This document shows, in pieces, positions 56,305 through 64,000 of a DNA stretch of 64,000 bases. The position numbers and the translations under genes are program-made. The first letter of the stretch is position 1. The number at the start of each line of letters is the position of its first letter. The stretch is from Alkalihalobacterium elongatum (GTDB taxonomy: Bacteria > Bacillota > Bacilli > Bacillales > Bacillaceae_F), in contig NZ_WMKZ01000002.1 in assembly GCF_019024285.1 (NCBI RefSeq), positions 1 through 64,000 on the forward strand. Direction: 5' to 3'. The notes under the pieces are model-generated. The model did no database searches and had not been told where the DNA came from. It saw only the letters and a list, made by a program, of their open reading frames with translations.

Positions 56305-56784
56305 ATGCCTATACAAACTGCTGACTTACACGATGCACATGGAGATCAATTAATACTTGCTGAACCAATCTTTCAATTTTGGGGACAGAAAAAAACATTT
56401 GAAGGACCAATATGTACTGTACGTGTTTTTGAGGACAATGTATTAGTAAAAAAAGCTCTTCAAGAAGTACCTGAAGGAAGTGTTCTCGTAGTTGATGGAG
56501 GAGCTTCAAAAAAATGTGCTTTAATGGGAGATAACTTAGCTGAGATTGCAGTCTCACGTAATTTAGCGGGTGTTATTATCAATGGTTGCATTCGTGATTC
56601 TGCCCAAATTAACGAAATGAATATTGGTGTGTTTGCAATTGGAACGAATCCAATTCGTAGTATTAAAAAAGGATTAGGAGATAGAAATGTACCTGTTCAA
56701 TTTGCAGGAGTAAACTGGCAGCCTAACCATTATGTCTATGCTGATAGTGACGGTATCTTAATCGCAGAAAACAAGTTAGATTAA
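56305..56784 (+). CDS. RraA family protein (putative aldolase)
   Basis: A 159-residue protein of the RraA/HMG-aldolase superfamily: VVDGGASKKCALMGDNLAEI and AGVIINGCIRDSAQIN carry the conserved Gly-Gly, Asp and Arg-Asp residues of the metal/substrate site. In Proteobacteria RraA inhibits RNase E, but bacilli generally lack that enzyme. A 4-hydroxy-4-methyl-2-oxoglutarate or oxaloacetate-type lyase role is therefore more likely. AGGAGGAG precedes the ATG. Divergent from dapH. Confidence 0.8.
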   Translation: MPIQTADLHDAHGDQLILAEPIFQFWGQKKTFEGPICTVRVFEDNVLVKKALQEVPEGSVLVVDGGASKKCALMGDNLAEIAVSRNLAGVIINGCIRDSAQINEMNIGVFAIGTNPIRSIKKGLGDRNVPVQFAGVNWQPNHYVYADSDGILIAENKLD

Positions 56785-56799
56785 ATTTTAAAAAAAATG

Positions 56800-56835
56800 T
56801 CTAAAACGAGCATATTATGTGCTCGTTTTTTTCAC
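56800..56835 (+). terminator. Terminator of the RraA-like gene
   Basis: AAAACGAGCA (56803-56812) pairs with TGCTCGTTTT (56820-56829), followed by TTT. Confidence 0.85.
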
Positions 56836-56911
56836 GTTATAATTTTTGAAGGTTCTTTTCTTAAAGAACGTACTTTTCTATTGGATCCTTAAACTGCCAA
56901 AAGCTTGAAGA

Positions 56912-56953
56912 AAAAAAGAAGGCTGACCACCTTTTTTGGGAGTCAGCCTTTCA
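56912..56953 (-). terminator. Terminator of aceA
   Basis: Minus strand: AAGGCTGAC pairs with GTCAGCCTT (56942-56950 with 56919-56927), followed by CTTTTTTT. Confidence 0.87.
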
Positions 56954-57003
56954 AGATTTATTTAAATTGATGAGAGAGTTTTGTTAGAAAACCGCTATAT
57001 TGA

Positions 57004-58296
57004 TTATTGCTTTTGGAATTGAGCTTCTTCAGTTGAACCTTTAAGTGCTGTAGTTGAAGAAGTACCACCAGATACAGTTTGAGATACTTGGTCAAAGTAA
57101 CCAGTACCAACTTCACGTTGGTGACGAGTAGCTGTGTAACCATGCTCTTCAGCAGCAAATTCAGCTTGTTGAAGCTCAGAGTAAGCACCCATACCACGAG
57201 TCTTGTAGCCACGAGCAAGTTCAAACATGCTGTAGTTAAGAGAGTGGAAACCAGCAAGTGTAACGAATTGGAATTTGTATCCCATTTTCCCAAGTTCTTG
57301 TTGGTAAGTTTCGATTGTATCTTTGTCAAGGTTAGCTTCCCAGTTGAATGAAGGCGAGCAGTTATATGCAAGCATTTTCCCAGGGAATTTTGCATGAATA
57401 GCATCAGCAAATTGCTTCGCTTCTTCAAGACTTGGTTTAGAAGTTTCGCACCAGATAAGGTCAGCATATGGAGCATAAGCAAGACCACGTGCGATCGCTT
57501 GATCGATACCAGCATTTGTACGGAAGAAACCTTCTGGAGTACGCTCACCAGTAATAAATGGAGCATCTAATGGATCGATGTCGCTTGTAATTAAGTCTGC
57601 TGCATCAGCATCTGTACGAGCAATTACTAGTGTTGGTACACCAGAAACGTCTGCTGCAAGACGAGCTGATACTAAGTTACGTACAGCTGTTTGTGTAGGG
57701 ATAAGTACTTTACCACCTAAGTGACCACATTTTTTCTCTGAAGCTAATTGGTCTTCAAAGTGAACACCAGACGCACCAGCTTCGATCATACCTTTCATAA
57801 GTTCAAATACGTTTAACTGTCCACCAAATCCAGCTTCAGCGTCAGCTACGATCGGCGCGAAATAATCAACTTCGCCTTCGCCTTCCATATGTTGAATTTG
57901 ATCAGCACGTTGTAAAGAGTTGTTGATACGCTTAACAACTTGTGGTACTGAGTTTGCAGGATATAAACTTTGGTCTGGATACATGTGACCAGCAAGGTTA
58001 GCATCAGCAGCTACTTGCCATCCACTTAAGTAGATTGCTTTAAGTCCAGCTTTTACTTGTTGAACCGCTTGACCACCAGTAAGTGCACCAAGTGCATTTA
58101 CATAAGGCTCTTCATTTACAAGCTTCCATAATTTTTGTGAACCTAAACGTGCTAATGTATGATCAATTTGAACTGAACCGCGTAAACGAACTACTTCTTC
58201 TGCTGAATAAGGACGCTCGATACCAGCCCAACGTGGGTCGTTATCCCATTGTTCTTGTAATTTCTTTGCTTCTTCTTGAATGTTTACTTTTGCCAT
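57004..58296 (-). CDS. aceA: Isocitrate lyase
   Basis: Glyoxylate-cycle enzyme of 430 residues splitting isocitrate into succinate and glyoxylate, needed for growth on acetate or fatty acids. Active-site loop KKCGHLGG (Cys190), [12 protein letters not shown] for metal, and SPSFNW near the end are all present. The ATG at 58294-58296 follows AAGGGAG; an earlier ATG three codons upstream lies in the ribosome site. No malate synthase gene is adjacent. Codon and base use do not differ noticeably from the neighbours. Confidence 0.96.
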   Translation of the reverse strand: MAKVNIQEEAKKLQEQWDNDPRWAGIERPYSAEEVVRLRGSVQIDHTLARLGSQKLWKLVNEEPYVNALGALTGGQAVQQVKAGLKAIYLSGWQVAADANLAGHMYPDQSLYPANSVPQVVKRINNSLQRADQIQHMEGEGEVDYFAPIVADAEAGFGGQLNVFELMKGMIEAGASGVHFEDQLASEKKCGHLGGKVLIPTQTAVRNLVSARLAADVSGVPTLVIARTDADAADLITSDIDPLDAPFITGERTPEGFFRTNAGIDQAIARGLAYAPYADLIWCETSKPSLEEAKQFADAIHAKFPGKMLAYNCSPSFNWEANLDKDTIETYQQELGKMGYKFQFVTLAGFHSLNYSMFELARGYKTRGMGAYSELQQAEFAAEEHGYTATRHQREVGTGYFDQVSQTVSGGTSSTTALKGSTEEAQFQKQ

Positions 58297-58333
58297 AATC
58301 TCCATCTCCCTTTTCTTAAGAAAATTTTAATTT

Positions 58334-58439
58334 TTGATTGAGATATTATATCTAGTTGACCAATGCTATGTAAGTTTCTGTATAAAGACTAATTGGTTAC
58401 TAGTTGATCAAAATCGTAGATACTATATGTCTCAATCAA
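58334..58439. repeat. Inverted and direct repeats upstream of aceA
   Basis: TTGATTGAGATATTATATCT (58334-58353) recurs inverted at 58418-58439 with few changes. CTAGTTGACCAA (58353-58364) recurs directly as CTAGTTGATCAA (about 58400-58411). The first CTAGTTGACCAA falls between the likely -35 and -10 boxes. A regulator binding array is a reasonable reading. Confidence 0.55.
58345..58374 (-). promoter_or_regulatory. Candidate aceA promoter
   Basis: Minus strand: TATAAT (58345-58350) with CTTACA 18 bp upstream (58369-58374). The predicted 5' leader is about 45 nt. The CTAGTTGACCAA repeat overlaps the spacer. Confidence 0.5.
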
Positions 58440-58695
58440 TTGACCCCAACTTCTTTACTGCTCACTCGTTTTCTGTATTACTACAGTTTGTTGTTTACAG
58501 TTTTATAATATAACAGGTTTATAGAAAACTCAACCACTTTTTTCACTTTTTTGCCTCTTTTAATAATAGTCGTAATATTCAAATATTTAAATTTAAATTC
58601 AAATCACGTTCAACCCATTGAATTACTTCCTACTACCTGGATTCCTGTTATTTATTAGGCTCATAAGCTCTCTTTAATCAATAAGTAAGTATTGT

Positions 58696-58709
58696 TGAAA
58701 TCGTTATCA
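58696..58709. promoter_or_regulatory. Candidate cre site between aceA and the thiamin operon
   Basis: TGAAATCGTTATCA agrees with TGWAARCGYTWNCW at 13 of 14 positions. It is about 400 nt from the aceA start and about 210 nt before the riboswitch, so which unit it serves is unclear. Confidence 0.4.
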
Positions 58710-58856
58710 AAATTCTTTCTACTATAATCATAATTCACCCTTTTACCTTATTTCGTTTTATCCCTCTGTTGCAAAATCAATATTATAAATATAACTGTTA
58801 TGAAACAGTTAATCACTTTCTAAATTTACTACCTATTATACTTTCAGACTTTTTAG

Positions 58857-58912
58857 TTGAGTTTCTATTGTAAGTATGTTAATTTTGTAGTCAGAAATGA
58901 GTTTAATATTAT
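58857..58912 (+). promoter_or_regulatory. Possible promoters of the thiamin salvage operon
   Basis: Two options: TTGAGT-N17-TAATTT (58857-58885) or TTGTAG-N16-TATTAT (58885-58912). The second would start transcription just at the riboswitch and is favoured by position, though its -35 is poor. Confidence 0.35.
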
Positions 58913-58916
58913 ATGT

Positions 58917-59092
58917 CCACTAGGGGTGCTTTTATAAAAGCTGAGACTGGCAGAAGCCTAAACCCTTGTACCTGATCTAGATAATACTAGCGGAGGGAAG
59001 TGGATAGTCGGAACAGAGATATAAACACTCTGCACAGTTGTTTATGTACTGACTATTCAGCCACTTCCCTTCAATGGAAGTGGCTTTTTGTA
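58917..59092 (+). promoter_or_regulatory. TPP riboswitch with transcription attenuator
   Basis: The aptamer (58917-59003) contains the conserved GGGGTGC, GCTGAGA, ACCCTT and ACCTGATCTAGATAATACTAG segments. P1 pairs CCACT with AGTGG. Without ligand, GGGAAGTGG...ATAGTC can pair with GACTAT...CCACTTCCC (59051-59069) as an antiterminator. With TPP bound, P1 holds AGTGG, and AGCCACTTCC/GGAAGTGGCT (59059-59085) plus TTTTT terminates. Expression therefore falls when TPP is plentiful. Confidence 0.95.
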
Positions 59093-59155
59093 TAATCTGT
59101 AAAAGTCACCTCCTAATCTTTAACTTAGTTCTGTTTATTGAAAGGAGTGATGAAC

Positions 59156-60436
59156 ATGAGTGACATGACGATTAATCAACTACTCATTCAAATTGAAGAA
59201 AGAAAAGAAGAGCTCGTTGAATTAGCAAAGAGTCTCATTCGTTTTAAGACACCTAGTCCTCCAGCTCGAAATACAGCCGAGGCCCAGGAATTTGTTGCTA
59301 CATATTTAAGTGACTTAGGTTTTTCAATTGATAAATGGGATGTGTATGAAGGTGATCCGAATGTAGTTGGTATTCTTTCGGGAACGAAACCTAAGGAATA
59401 CAATAGCCTTCTCATCAATGGTCATATTGATGTTGCTTCTATTGAAGAGGGAGAACAATGGGATTATGACCCTTTTAGTCCTGTTGTAAAAGACAATATC
59501 TTATATGGACGCGGTGCTGCTGATATGAAAGGTGGCCTTGCGGGTTCCTTGTTCGCTATTAAGTTATTAAAAGAAGCTGGCATCCACCTTCCTGGTAACC
59601 TAACCTTTCAATCGGTTATCGGAGAAGAAGTTGGAGAAGCAGGAACACTAGAATGTTGTAAAAAAGGATATGATGCTGATTTTGCTGTCGTCGTAGATAC
59701 AAGTAATTGTCAAATCCAAGGGCAAGGTGGAGTCATCACAGGATGGATTACCATACAAAGCCCACAAACATTTCATGATGCTAACCGTAGAAGTATGATC
59801 CATGCTGGTGGTGGGTTATTTGGCGCAAGTGCCATTGAAAAAATGACCAAAGTTATTCAAGGGTTAAAGGATCTTGAACAACATTGGGCTGTTACTAAAT
59901 CGTACCCTGGCTTTCCTGCTGGAATGACAACAATAAATCCTGCAGTCATTGAGGGTGGACGTCACGCTGCTTTTGTTGCAGACCGTTGTGCGCTTTGGAT
60001 TACTGTACATTTTTATCCAAATGAAGATCATGATGAAGTTGCAAAAGAAGTTGAGGATCATATCCTAAATGTTGCAAAAGCCGATCCTTGGCTACGAGTT
60101 AACCCTCCTACCTTTCGTTGGGGTGGTACATCGATGATTGAAGATCGTGGCGAGATCTTCCCATCACTAGCTATAGATGAGAAGCACCCTGGCTTACAAT
60201 CACTTGCAAATGTTCATGAGAATATCTTTAATGACAAAGCAACGATCGGAATGTCCCCTACTGTTACAGACGGAGGTTGGCTCGGTGAAGCAGGCATTCC
60301 AACAGTAATCTATGGCCCAGGTAAACTAGAGCATGCTCATGCTGTTAATGAACAACTTTCTATGGATGAATTAGTCCAATTTACAAAAGTAATGACCCAA
60401 TTCATCCATAAATGGTGTAATACAAGAAAAGTGTAA
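59156..60436 (+). CDS. ylmB: N-formyl-aminopyrimidine deformylase (thiamin salvage)
   Basis: M20-family amidohydrolase of 426 residues; in the Bacillus thiamin salvage pathway YlmB removes the formyl group from formylaminopyrimidine, a breakdown product of thiamin. Metal motifs: LLINGHIDVAS, YGRGAADMKGG, GEEVGEAGT and the distal TVTDGGW. Family members also include acetylornithine deacetylases, but the TPP riboswitch and tenA/thiXYZ context decide. ATG 59156 follows AAAGGAG by 8 nt; an in-frame TTG at 59138 starts before that site. Confidence 0.93.
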   Translation: MSDMTINQLLIQIEERKEELVELAKSLIRFKTPSPPARNTAEAQEFVATYLSDLGFSIDKWDVYEGDPNVVGILSGTKPKEYNSLLINGHIDVASIEEGEQWDYDPFSPVVKDNILYGRGAADMKGGLAGSLFAIKLLKEAGIHLPGNLTFQSVIGEEVGEAGTLECCKKGYDADFAVVVDTSNCQIQGQGGVITGWITIQSPQTFHDANRRSMIHAGGGLFGASAIEKMTKVIQGLKDLEQHWAVTKSYPGFPAGMTTINPAVIEGGRHAAFVADRCALWITVHFYPNEDHDEVAKEVEDHILNVAKADPWLRVNPPTFRWGGTSMIEDRGEIFPSLAIDEKHPGLQSLANVHENIFNDKATIGMSPTVTDGGWLGEAGIPTVIYGPGKLEHAHAVNEQLSMDELVQFTKVMTQFIHKWCNTRKV

Positions 60437-60438
60437 GG

Positions 60439-60456
60439 GCCTGTTTAGCGGCGTTT
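60439..60456. repeat. Possible fragment of the dispersed repeat
   Basis: GGCCTGTTTAGCGGCG resembles the segment near the left end of the repeats at 17341-17490. It is only about 17 bp, so chance cannot be excluded. Confidence 0.25.
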
Positions 60457-60487
60457 GAAAAACTAACAAAAGATAAGGAGCGATTCT

Positions 60488-61168
60488 ATGAAATTTACAG
60501 ATCGATTACATGAGAAAGCAAAACCTATTTGGAGAAAGAGTCATGATCATCCCTTTGTTCAAGGAATTGGACACGGTACCTTGGATATTGAAAAGTTCAA
60601 ATTCTTTATGTGCCAAGATTACTTATATTTAATTGACTATGCTCGTTTATTTGCTTTAGGAAGTCTTAAAGGAACTGACCTTAAAACAATGTCTATCTTT
60701 GCAAAGTTACTAGACTCTACTTTAAATGTGGAAATGGATTTGCACAGACAATATGCCAGTCGCCTCGGAATTAGTGAAGAGGAACTTGAAGCAACAAAAG
60801 CGGCTCCAACTACGTTAGCTTACAGCGGCTATATGCTTAATGTTTCTCAACGTGGCTCATTAGCTGAACTTGTTGCAGCTGTTCTTCCTTGCACATGGAG
60901 TTATTATGAAATTGGTACAGAGTTAAGCAAAATCCCCGGAGCTCTTGAGAACGAAACATACGGAGAATGGGTAAAAATGTATGCTTCTGAAGAGTTTGGT
61001 GAATTAGCAGATTGGCTTATTACATTAATGAATGAGCTAGCAGAAGGTAAAACAGAAGCTGAACTAGCTGCTCTTGAAGAAATTTTCTTAAACACAAGCC
61101 GCTATGAATATATGTTCTGGGATATGTCTTACAACCTACAAATGTGGCCAACTGATGATGTGCAATAA
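60488..61168 (+). CDS. tenA: Aminopyrimidine aminohydrolase (thiaminase II)
   Basis: TenA protein of 226 residues, hydrolysing aminomethyl-pyrimidine to hydroxymethyl-pyrimidine so the base can re-enter thiamin synthesis. Family residues seen: HPFVQGIGHGTL, CQDYLYLIDYARLFALG, the catalytic cysteine in AVLPCTWSYYEIG, and the C-terminal glutamate in RYEYMFWDM. AAGGAGCG precedes the ATG. It acts after YlmB in the salvage route, and its end overlaps thiZ. Confidence 0.95.
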   Translation: MKFTDRLHEKAKPIWRKSHDHPFVQGIGHGTLDIEKFKFFMCQDYLYLIDYARLFALGSLKGTDLKTMSIFAKLLDSTLNVEMDLHRQYASRLGISEEELEATKAAPTTLAYSGYMLNVSQRGSLAELVAAVLPCTWSYYEIGTELSKIPGALENETYGEWVKMYASEEFGELADWLITLMNELAEGKTEAELAALEEIFLNTSRYEYMFWDMSYNLQMWPTDDVQ

Positions 61169-61934
61169 TGTTCTTACCTTTGAAAATATATCATTTGCCT
61201 ATAAAGGTAAAAAGAAAGAAAAGATTACGCCCATCCTTGATGACCTATCTCTAACAATTAATAGTGGAGAATTTATTAGCCTTTTAGGTCCAAGTGGTTC
61301 AGGGAAAAGTACAATATTTCGCTTGATAACAGGATTAGAACAGCCCACTAGCGGTTGTATTTCCCTAGATGGAAAAAAGGAAATCAACCGATTAGGTAAA
61401 GTTGGTTATATGCCACAACAAGATATGCTTCTTGATTGGCGTAATATTCTCGATAATGCTTTTCTCCCTCTAGAAATTAATGGATTTACTAAAAAAAATA
61501 AAAAAGCACATGTATTACATTTACTTGAAGAGTTTGGATTGAAAGGACATGAATATGATTATCCACACCAACTTTCTGGCGGAATGAGACAACGAGTATC
61601 ATTTTTACGGGCTATGCTCGGTGGCGGAGACCTTTTACTGCTTGATGAGCCTTTTAGTGCTCTAGATGCCGTTACCCGTCTGAATATGCAGGAATGGCTA
61701 TTAGGTCAATGGGAAAAACTGGAGAAGACGGTCATTTTTATAACCCATGATGTTGATGAAGCTTTATTTTTATCAGATCGTATATTTCTGTTCTCACAAA
61801 CACCATTGTCAAGCTATAAAGAAATAAAGGTGCCGTTGCCCCGACCAAGGAAATTAGAAAACTTGCTTTCACCAGAACTTTCAAAAATAAAAAGCGATTT
61901 ACTGAATGAGTTAAGGCAGCAGGTGAAGCTATGA
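61155..61934 (+). CDS. thiZ: ABC transporter ATPase for formylaminopyrimidine
   Basis: Cytoplasmic ATPase of 259 residues for the ThiXYZ importer. Walker A GPSGSGKST, Q-loop MPQQD, signature LSGGMRQRVSF, Walker B LLLLDEPFSALD and the H-loop FITHD are intact. The start is taken at 61155 (or the next ATG at 61158), overlapping the last codons of tenA by 11-14 nt. No clear ribosome site is seen, so it probably depends on coupling. A longer frame starts further inside tenA. Confidence 0.92.
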   Translation: MMCNNVLTFENISFAYKGKKKEKITPILDDLSLTINSGEFISLLGPSGSGKSTIFRLITGLEQPTSGCISLDGKKEINRLGKVGYMPQQDMLLDWRNILDNAFLPLEINGFTKKNKKAHVLHLLEEFGLKGHEYDYPHQLSGGMRQRVSFLRAMLGGGDLLLLDEPFSALDAVTRLNMQEWLLGQWEKLEKTVIFITHDVDEALFLSDRIFLFSQTPLSSYKEIKVPLPRPRKLENLLSPELSKIKSDLLNELRQQVKL

Positions 61935-62683
61935 AACAATTAAAGTATTATTTAAGTTCTGTTATTCTCCTATTCATTCTACTTCTAGGTTGGGAGATTA
62001 GCGCAATTCAAGTAAATAAACCTTTTATCTTACCTTCACCAACTCTTATCTTTGCAAAAATGGTAGAGCTTCATGAAGTTCTTTTTAAAGTTCATTTATT
62101 TGCAACTCTGGAAGTCGTCCTAATTGGATTATCTATATCCATACTATTTGGAGTTAGTTTAGCGGTTTGGATGAATATGAGTACACTCGCTGAAAAAACT
62201 TTCTTCCCTATAGTTATTGCTTCACAAACCATCCCTATTATCGCCCTAGCACCGATTTTTGTTTTGTGGTTTGGATATACGATATGGAGTAAAGTTGTTG
62301 TAACAGTACTCATTACGTTCTTTCCAATTACGATCGGTGCATTTGATGGGCTACGTGCAACAAGTAAAGATCATATCGATTTATTACGCACAATGGGAGC
62401 TAACCGCTGGCAAACCTTTTTTAAAGTTCAAGTTCCAACCGCTCTACCCTATTTTTTCTCTGGCTTAAAAGTAGCTGTTACACTAAGTGTAATTGGAGCG
62501 GCAATTGGAGAATGGTTAGGAGCAAATGCAGGTTTAGGCTATTTTAGCCGCAGGATGATGACACAGTTTGATGGTGCAGGGGTGTTTGCTCCAATTGTCT
62601 GGTTATCAATTCTTGGCATTTCTTTATTTTTAATCGTAAAAGCAGTCGAATCTTATTTACTTAAATGGAGGAAAAAATCATGA
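61931..62683 (+). CDS. thiX: ABC transporter permease for formylaminopyrimidine
   Basis: Inner-membrane permease of 250 residues with six predicted helices. The EAA loop (DGLRATSKDHIDLLRTMGAN) matches the nitrate/sulfonate/thiamin-precursor subfamily. It overlaps thiZ by 4 nt (ATGA) and thiY by 4 nt, so the genes are translated in series. AGGTGAAG precedes the ATG. Confidence 0.93.
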   Translation: MKQLKYYLSSVILLFILLLGWEISAIQVNKPFILPSPTLIFAKMVELHEVLFKVHLFATLEVVLIGLSISILFGVSLAVWMNMSTLAEKTFFPIVIASQTIPIIALAPIFVLWFGYTIWSKVVVTVLITFFPITIGAFDGLRATSKDHIDLLRTMGANRWQTFFKVQVPTALPYFFSGLKVAVTLSVIGAAIGEWLGANAGLGYFSRRMMTQFDGAGVFAPIVWLSILGISLFLIVKAVESYLLKWRKKS

Positions 62684-63723
62684 AAAAACTATCAATGTTT
62701 GTCCTATCTCTTGCAACGGCTTTCAGCTTAGCCGCATGCGGAGCCGATAATCCACAACAAGAAGAAAACGAAGATGCTTCTAGTGAAGATGCAACTGGAA
62801 CAACTGAAACAGAAGAGTTAACGAGTATCGATATTATGCTTGATTGGTATCCAAATGCAGTACACTCTTATTTATATGTAGCTAAAGAAGAAGGTTACTT
62901 TGAAGAAGAAGGGCTTGATGTAAATATAGTTTTCCCTGCAAACCCAACAGACCCTATTAACCTGGCTGCTTCTGGTGGCGTAACCCTTGGGATTACATAC
63001 CAACCTGATGTAATTATGGCTCGTACAAAAGATGTTCCTGTTGTTTCCATAGCTGCTATTGTTCGTTCACCTTTGAACCACATGATGGTCATGAATGAAA
63101 GTGATATCGAGTCGCCAGCAGATTTAGAAGGAAAAACAGTAGGTTACCCTGGGATTCCTGTTAATGAACCCATCTTAAAAACTATGGTCGAAGCTGATGA
63201 CGGTGACTATGATCAAGTAAACTTAATGGATGTTGGATTTGAACTAGGTTCTTCGATTGTAAGTGAGCGTGTGGATGCTGTTATCGGAACATATATTAAT
63301 CATGAATATCCAGTATTAAAGCACCAAGGTCATGAAATCCGTTATTTCAATCCAATAGATTACGGTGTACCATCATATTACGAGTTAGTTATTGTAACAA
63401 ATGAAAACAATTTAGAAGAAAAACGAGAAGAGATTCAAGCATTCTGGCGTGCTGCTGTAAAAGGTTATGAAAAAATGAAAAATGAACCTGGTGAAAGTTT
63501 AGATATTCTTTTTTCAAATCAAGACCAAGCCAACTTCCCACTTATTCGCGAAGTTGAAGATCAAAGTTTAGAAATTCTTCTTTCCAAAATGGAAACTGAA
63601 AATGAAAGTTTTGGAAGTCAAACAAAAGAATCTTGGCAAGAAGTAATTGATTGGTTATTATCTGCTGGACTTATTGATGAAGCTCCTTCGGCTGATACCA
63701 TTTTTGAAAACATTACAGAATAA
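62680..63723 (+). CDS. thiY: Substrate-binding lipoprotein for formylaminopyrimidine
   Basis: A 347-residue lipoprotein with lipobox FSLAACG (Cys near 20), a short acidic linker, then an NMT1/THI5-like periplasmic-binding fold: IDIMLDWYPNAVHSYLYVAK followed by the EGLDVNIVFP strand. In B. halodurans-type systems ThiY binds N-formyl-aminopyrimidine for ThiXZ. The ATG at 62680 overlaps the thiX TGA and follows GGAGG. Last gene before the terminator. Confidence 0.94.
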   Translation: MKKLSMFVLSLATAFSLAACGADNPQQEENEDASSEDATGTTETEELTSIDIMLDWYPNAVHSYLYVAKEEGYFEEEGLDVNIVFPANPTDPINLAASGGVTLGITYQPDVIMARTKDVPVVSIAAIVRSPLNHMMVMNESDIESPADLEGKTVGYPGIPVNEPILKTMVEADDGDYDQVNLMDVGFELGSSIVSERVDAVIGTYINHEYPVLKHQGHEIRYFNPIDYGVPSYYELVIVTNENNLEEKREEIQAFWRAAVKGYEKMKNEPGESLDILFSNQDQANFPLIREVEDQSLEILLSKMETENESFGSQTKESWQEVIDWLLSAGLIDEAPSADTIFENITE

Positions 63724-63725
63724 AT

Positions 63726-63762
63726 CATAAAAAGCTGCATTTAATTATGCAGCTTTTTATTA
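63726..63762 (+). terminator. Terminator of the thiamin salvage operon
   Basis: A perfect 12-bp stem AAAAAGCTGCAT/ATGCAGCTTTTT (63729-63740 with 63747-63758, loop TTAATT). Confidence 0.9.
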
Positions 63763-63781
63763 CCCTATTGTTTTTGGAGAT

Positions 63782-64000
63782 TTATATTTTCTCTCTTAAC
63801 CAAACAAATAAGATTTCTCCTTCTTCCTCTTTGGCTTCAAACATAAGGGAGTATTTACCTAAATCATATTCGTACATCCAGAGACCTTCCATCTCATTTC
63901 GTTCACTGACATTTGGACTTCCAAGTGTCTCCTCTAATTTTTTACCATCTAGATCATATTTCTCGGTTGATAAAGCTATCGCCACTAAACGATTAGTTTC
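63782..64000 (-). CDS. C-terminal part of an unidentified protein (runs off the window)
   Basis: The reading frame is open from the window edge to a stop at 63782, giving the last 72 codons of a larger protein. The visible end is strand-rich and acidic (KLEETLGSPNVSERNEMEGL, then KEEEGEILFVWLREKI), with aromatic residues in alternation, as in exported beta-sheet domains. Family cannot be determined from this part. A GTG at 63985 could start a short protein, but nothing upstream of it marks a start. Confidence 0.55.
   Translation of the reverse strand, partial: ETNRLVAIALSTEKYDLDGKKLEETLGSPNVSERNEMEGLWMYEYDLGKYSLMFEAKEEEGEILFVWLREKI

Noticed and set aside
57004-57566. Long minus-strand frame overlapping the 3' part of aceA in another frame
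   Set aside because: Leucine/serine/threonine-rich translation typical of a shifted reading of a real gene; aceA itself is intact.

Overview
The window looks like a chromosomal segment of an aerobic, spore-forming Bacillaceae bacterium. It is AT-rich with strong AGGAGG-type ribosome binding sites, frequent TTG and GTG starts, and factor-independent terminators after most units. Gene content agrees: a caa3-type oxidase, RNase J1 with RNA polymerase epsilon, the N-acetyl branch of diaminopimelate synthesis, CotX and YjcZ spore proteins, a sigma-B-like promoter and three sigma-K-like promoters. From memory of Bacillus subtilis gene order, the backbone reads as the reverse complement of the ykuQRSTUV - ykqB/rnjA - ykrA - def - ykyA - pdhABCD - SR1 - speA - yktABC - ylaF to ylaN - pycA - cta region. 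No rRNA, tRNA, CRISPR array, prophage or intact insertion sequence was seen.

Layout. 1-6250: caa3 oxidase operon ctaB-ctaC-ctaD-ctaE-ctaF (minus), with heme A synthase ctaA divergent. 6260-8890: an Eis-like acetyltransferase coupled to a photolyase, which I take to be an insertion into the ctaA-pyc neighbourhood. 9030-20630: pyruvate carboxylase, YlaN, glutaminase, YlaL, PhoH-like ATPase, a PNPOx-like protein, YlaI, three tandem GC-rich repeats, a small protein, YlaH, BipA/TypA and YlaF. 20690-28920: hydroxyacid dehydrogenase, SuhB-type phosphatase, YktB, YktA, nitronate monooxygenase, SpeA-type decarboxylase, an SR1/SR1P-like dual-function RNA gene and small regulatory-looking proteins. 28940-34520: two cell-wall lipoproteins (M23 peptidase, polysaccharide deacetylase), an aromatic-acid-exporter-like protein, a BCCT transporter and a thioredoxin-fold lipoprotein.

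34590-40870: pyruvate dehydrogenase operon pdhABCD (minus), preceded by the YkyA lipoprotein. 41210-45970: YjcZ-type spore peptide, peptide deformylase, HAD phosphatase, a 27-residue basic peptide, rpoY-rnjA and KtrC. 46140-52640: a leaderless amidase, YkuV and YkuU redox proteins, a sigma-B-type mechanosensitive channel (YkuT), a spore-coat pair, manganese catalase and YkuS. 52920-56780: a dapH - class III aminotransferase - dapL operon, then an RraA-family protein. 57000-58300: isocitrate lyase. 58917-63760: a TPP riboswitch with an attenuator controlling a thiamin-pyrimidine salvage operon (ylmB-tenA-thiZ-thiX-thiY). The window ends inside an unidentified minus-strand gene.

The genes form several coherent units. 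ctaA makes heme A for the ctaB-F oxidase. Pyruvate is routed either to acetyl-CoA (pdh) or to oxaloacetate (pyc), with isocitrate lyase for growth on acetate. An SR1-like RNA carrying a CcpA-type site sits in the same block. The dap operon looks like three consecutive steps of the N-acetyl-DAP route with an unusual aminotransferase class. No clearly undescribed multi-gene system stands out. The best leads are that aminotransferase, the SR1P-like gene, the 27-residue basic peptide, the sigma-K-linked coat locus and the repeat structure upstream of aceA.
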